From assembly GCA_024710825.1 (NCBI GenBank), contig JANJUA010000335.1, positions 1 to 7,296 of the forward strand: 7,296 bases of DNA, read 5' to 3'. Under the pieces are notes generated by a model. It searched no databases. It was not told where the DNA came from and was given only the letters and a program-made list of their open reading frames with translations. Positions 5,696-7,296 of this stretch are shown here, piece by piece; position 1 is the first letter of the stretch; every line of letters starts with the position of its first letter. The position numbers and the translations under genes were made by a program. This DNA comes from Solirubrobacteraceae bacterium (lineage in GTDB: Bacteria > Actinomycetota > Thermoleophilia > Solirubrobacterales > Solirubrobacteraceae).

Positions 5696-6798
5696 GCGAG
5701 GATCACTGGCGGGTGCACACGGAGGCGTGGCGGCGTCCGGAGCAGATCGCCAGCGCGTGGCAGGATGCCGGCCCGCCGCCGCGCGGGCTCCTGCGCCATC
5801 GGGTGCGCGGCCCGTTCTGGGACCTTCTAGAGGAGCTCGACATCACCCTTCTCGTCGGGCGGGAGTACGAGCATCTCCTCGTGAGCCTCGCTCCTGGGCG
5901 GCAGGTCGGGTACCTCCGGATGCCGCATCCATCCGGGATCGCGGTCGACATCGCTCACGGACGCGTTCACGTCGCGGCAACTCGCAACCCCAACCAGCTC
6001 GTGGAGCTCACCCCACTGGACGAGCCCGGGAGCCCGCTCGTGCCGCGCCGCATCCGCTTTCTGCCCGGTGCTCTCTATCTCCACGATCTCGCCCTCATCG
6101 GCGGTGTCCTGCACGGGAACGCGGTGGGACAGGACGCCATCGTCCGCCTCTCCTACGGCGACGACGGCTGGCAGCGGGTCTGGTGGCCGGCGGCCGTGGA
6201 GGACCACACGACCAACCACCTCCAGCTGAACTCGATCGCGGCCGGCGACGACCTCGCGCGATCGTTCTTCTCGGCGTCGGTCGACGCGCCCGGCGGGCGA
6301 CGCCCAGGTCATCGGGCTTGGGCGGTCGACGGCCGCGGCGTCATCTTCTCGGGCGCCACGCGCGAGGTCTGCGCGCGAGGTCTGACGAGACCGCACTCGG
6401 CTCGCCTCCATGCAGGGCAGCTGTGGGTCGACAACTCCGGCTACGGCGAGGTCGGGACGATCCACGACGGCCGGTTCGTGGCACAGGCACGGCTCCCGGG
6501 CTGGACTCGCGGCCTCTGCGTCCGGGGAGATGTGGCGTTCGTGGGGACGTCGCGGGTCATCCCTCGGTTCCGGCAGTACGCGCCCGGCCTGGACATCGAC
6601 GGCAGCATCTGCGGCATCCATGCGCTCAGGGTGGACTCCGGCGAGGTGGTCGCGAGCCTGGTCTGGCCGCACGGGAACCAGGTCTTCGGCGTCGAGGCGG
6701 TACCCACGAGCCTTTCCCTAGGGTTTCCGTTTCGTCCGCGCCCGGAGCGCGCTCGTGTCCGCGCCCTCTTCTCGAGCCTCAAGGAGCCACCGCAGTGA
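5692..6798 (+). CDS. DUF4915/TIGR03032-like beta-propeller-type protein, unknown function (368 aa)
   Basis: The function of this family is not known. The sequence carries the block pattern I associate with TIGR03032/DUF4915: P-S-G-I-A-V-D (80-86), L-H-D-L-A-L (130-135) with H-G-N-A-V-G near 141-146, N-H-L-Q-L-N-S-I-A (175-183), R-P-H-S-A-R-L-H (233-240) followed by L-W-V-D-N-S-G-Y-G-E (244-253), G-W-T-R-G-L (270-275) with V-A-F-V-G-T-S-R (281-288), and C-G-I-H-A-L with S-G-E-V-V near 307-320. The recurring short beta-strand pattern suggests a propeller. There is no signal peptide or membrane segment. The first ~40 residues are unlike the rest. GTG 5692 is chosen because it gives a GTGA overlap with the GT2 stop; no good ribosome binding site is seen. 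DUF4915 occurs in proteins linked to sulfotransferase-type genes, and the next gene here is sulfotransferase-like, so a role in the same modification step is a reasonable guess. Confidence 0.82.
   Translation: MSEDHWRVHTEAWRRPEQIASAWQDAGPPPRGLLRHRVRGPFWDLLEELDITLLVGREYEHLLVSLAPGRQVGYLRMPHPSGIAVDIAHGRVHVAATRNPNQLVELTPLDEPGSPLVPRRIRFLPGALYLHDLALIGGVLHGNAVGQDAIVRLSYGDDGWQRVWWPAAVEDHTTNHLQLNSIAAGDDLARSFFSASVDAPGGRRPGHRAWAVDGRGVIFSGATREVCARGLTRPHSARLHAGQLWVDNSGYGEVGTIHDGRFVAQARLPGWTRGLCVRGDVAFVGTSRVIPRFRQYAPGLDIDGSICGIHALRVDSGEVVASLVWPHGNQVFGVEAVPTSLSLGFPFRPRPERARVRALFSSLKEPPQ
6359..6384 (+). repeat. Perfect 13-bp tandem repeat inside the DUF4915-like gene
   Basis: The 13 bases cgcgcgaggtctg occur twice with no gap (6359-6371 and 6372-6384). 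Thirteen is not a multiple of three, so the copies are read in different frames (T-R-E-V-C then A-R-G-L). Family motifs lie in frame on both sides, so the gene is not visibly broken. Confidence 0.6.
6781..6786 (+). promoter_or_regulatory. Strong ribosome binding site for the sulfotransferase-like gene
   Basis: AAGGAG, a near-consensus Shine-Dalgarno, lies 8 bases before the GTG at 6795. It decides the start of the last gene and agrees with the GTGA overlap. It is the best ribosome binding site in the window. Confidence 0.75.
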
Positions 6799-7296
6799 CC
6801 GACTTCCGCCTGCTGATGATCGGTGCTATGTACGAGAACGGCGGCAACACCACCCACCGATTCCTCGACGGGCATCCGCAGCTCTACACCTATCCGTTCG
6901 AGTCGCAGGTCGGCACCCGGCTGGTCAACGACGCCCTGGCCTCGCAGTTCCCCCTGAAGTACCGCTGGCCCACGTTCGATCTTGCCGCCACGCCGGCGCA
7001 AGACTTCCACGCGATCATCGACGAGGAGTGCAAGGTCCGCGCCCGCACCCCCAAGGTGTCGAAGTTCCGCGACCACCCGTTCGACCTCGACGACGACGAG
7101 CGCCGTGACATCTACGTCTCCTTGGTCGAGCGCAGCGGCCGCTCGCGGGGCGGCAACATGGCAGCGTTCTTCCAGTCGACGTTCGAGGCGTGGAAGGACT
7201 TCGCCCGTTCGGGCCGGGAGTCGGTCTACGTCGGCTACAGCCCGATCATCACCGTCGACGGCGCCAAGATCCTCGACGACCTCCCCGGGGCGCACG
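6795..7296 (+). CDS. Sulfotransferase-like protein, N-terminal 167 residues (partial, runs off the right edge)
   Basis: The frame is open from GTG 6795 to the window end. The N-terminus has a short beta strand (R-L-L-M-I-G-A, 5-11), a loop G-G-N-T-T (16-20), then F-L-D-G-H-P-Q-L (23-30) and Y-P-F-E-S-Q (33-38). This spacing matches the sulfotransferase fold, where a glycine-rich 5'-phosphosulfate loop (often 'R-S-G-T-T') is followed by 'LL..HP.i...-E'. The usual basic/Ser residues in the loop are replaced here (E-N-G-G-N-T-T), so PAPS use is not certain. Later, A-F-F-Q-S-T-F-E-A-W (about 125-134) and a Y-V-G-Y-S-P-I-I strand (146-153) fit the fold's core loosely. The 3'-phosphate binding site is beyond the window or not identifiable. 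The start is fixed by AAGGAG eight bases upstream and a GTGA overlap. It would transfer sulfate to, or otherwise bind, a glycan or lipid made by this operon. Confidence 0.68.
   Translation, partial: MTDFRLLMIGAMYENGGNTTHRFLDGHPQLYTYPFESQVGTRLVNDALASQFPLKYRWPTFDLAATPAQDFHAIIDEECKVRARTPKVSKFRDHPFDLDDDERRDIYVSLVERSGRSRGGNMAAFFQSTFEAWKDFARSGRESVYVGYSPIITVDGAKILDDLPGAH

Noticed and set aside
6359..6384. The 13-bp tandem repeat as a recent frameshifting duplication
   Set aside because: Conserved blocks are in frame on both sides and, from memory of the family, spacing across the region looks normal, so chance similarity or a compensated old event is more likely.

Overview
The window is GC-rich, densely coding DNA with GTG as well as ATG starts, 4-bp start/stop overlaps and almost no intergenic space. 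This suggests a high-GC bacterium. An actinobacterial-type genome (for example Thermoleophilia) would fit, but no marker gene in the window fixes the taxon. I see no tRNA, rRNA, CRISPR array, insertion sequence or phage gene, and no non-coding stretch longer than about 50 bases.

The layout is two divergent operons separated by roughly 50 bp (about 3270-3318). The minus-strand operon runs leftward: a multi-pass GT-C (GT39/ArnT-like) membrane glycosyltransferase (3269-1587), then an AlgI-type MBOAT O-acyltransferase (1555-119), then the first 38 codons of an AlgJ/AlgX-like partner (116 to beyond base 1). The plus-strand operon runs rightward: a split transketolase with the TPP-binding subunit (3319-4104) and the pyrimidine-binding/C-terminal subunit (4101-5021), a short family 2 glycosyltransferase (5018-5695), a DUF4915/TIGR03032-like beta-propeller-type protein of unknown function (5692-6798), and a sulfotransferase-like protein that runs off the right edge (6795-7296). 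All four junctions in the plus operon are 4-bp ATGA or GTGA overlaps, so these five genes are very probably co-transcribed and translationally coupled.

Together the genes look like part of a cell-surface or secreted glycan locus. The GT39-like enzyme would add sugars from a lipid-linked donor on the outer face of the membrane. MBOAT plus the AlgJ/X-like protein would O-acylate the exported glycan. The split transketolase, GT2, DUF4915 protein and sulfotransferase-like protein would make or modify an unusual sugar or glycan in the cytoplasm. The glycan, the transketolase substrate and the role of the DUF4915 protein are unknown; these last two, and the acidic-motif-poor GT2, are the most interesting parts of the window.
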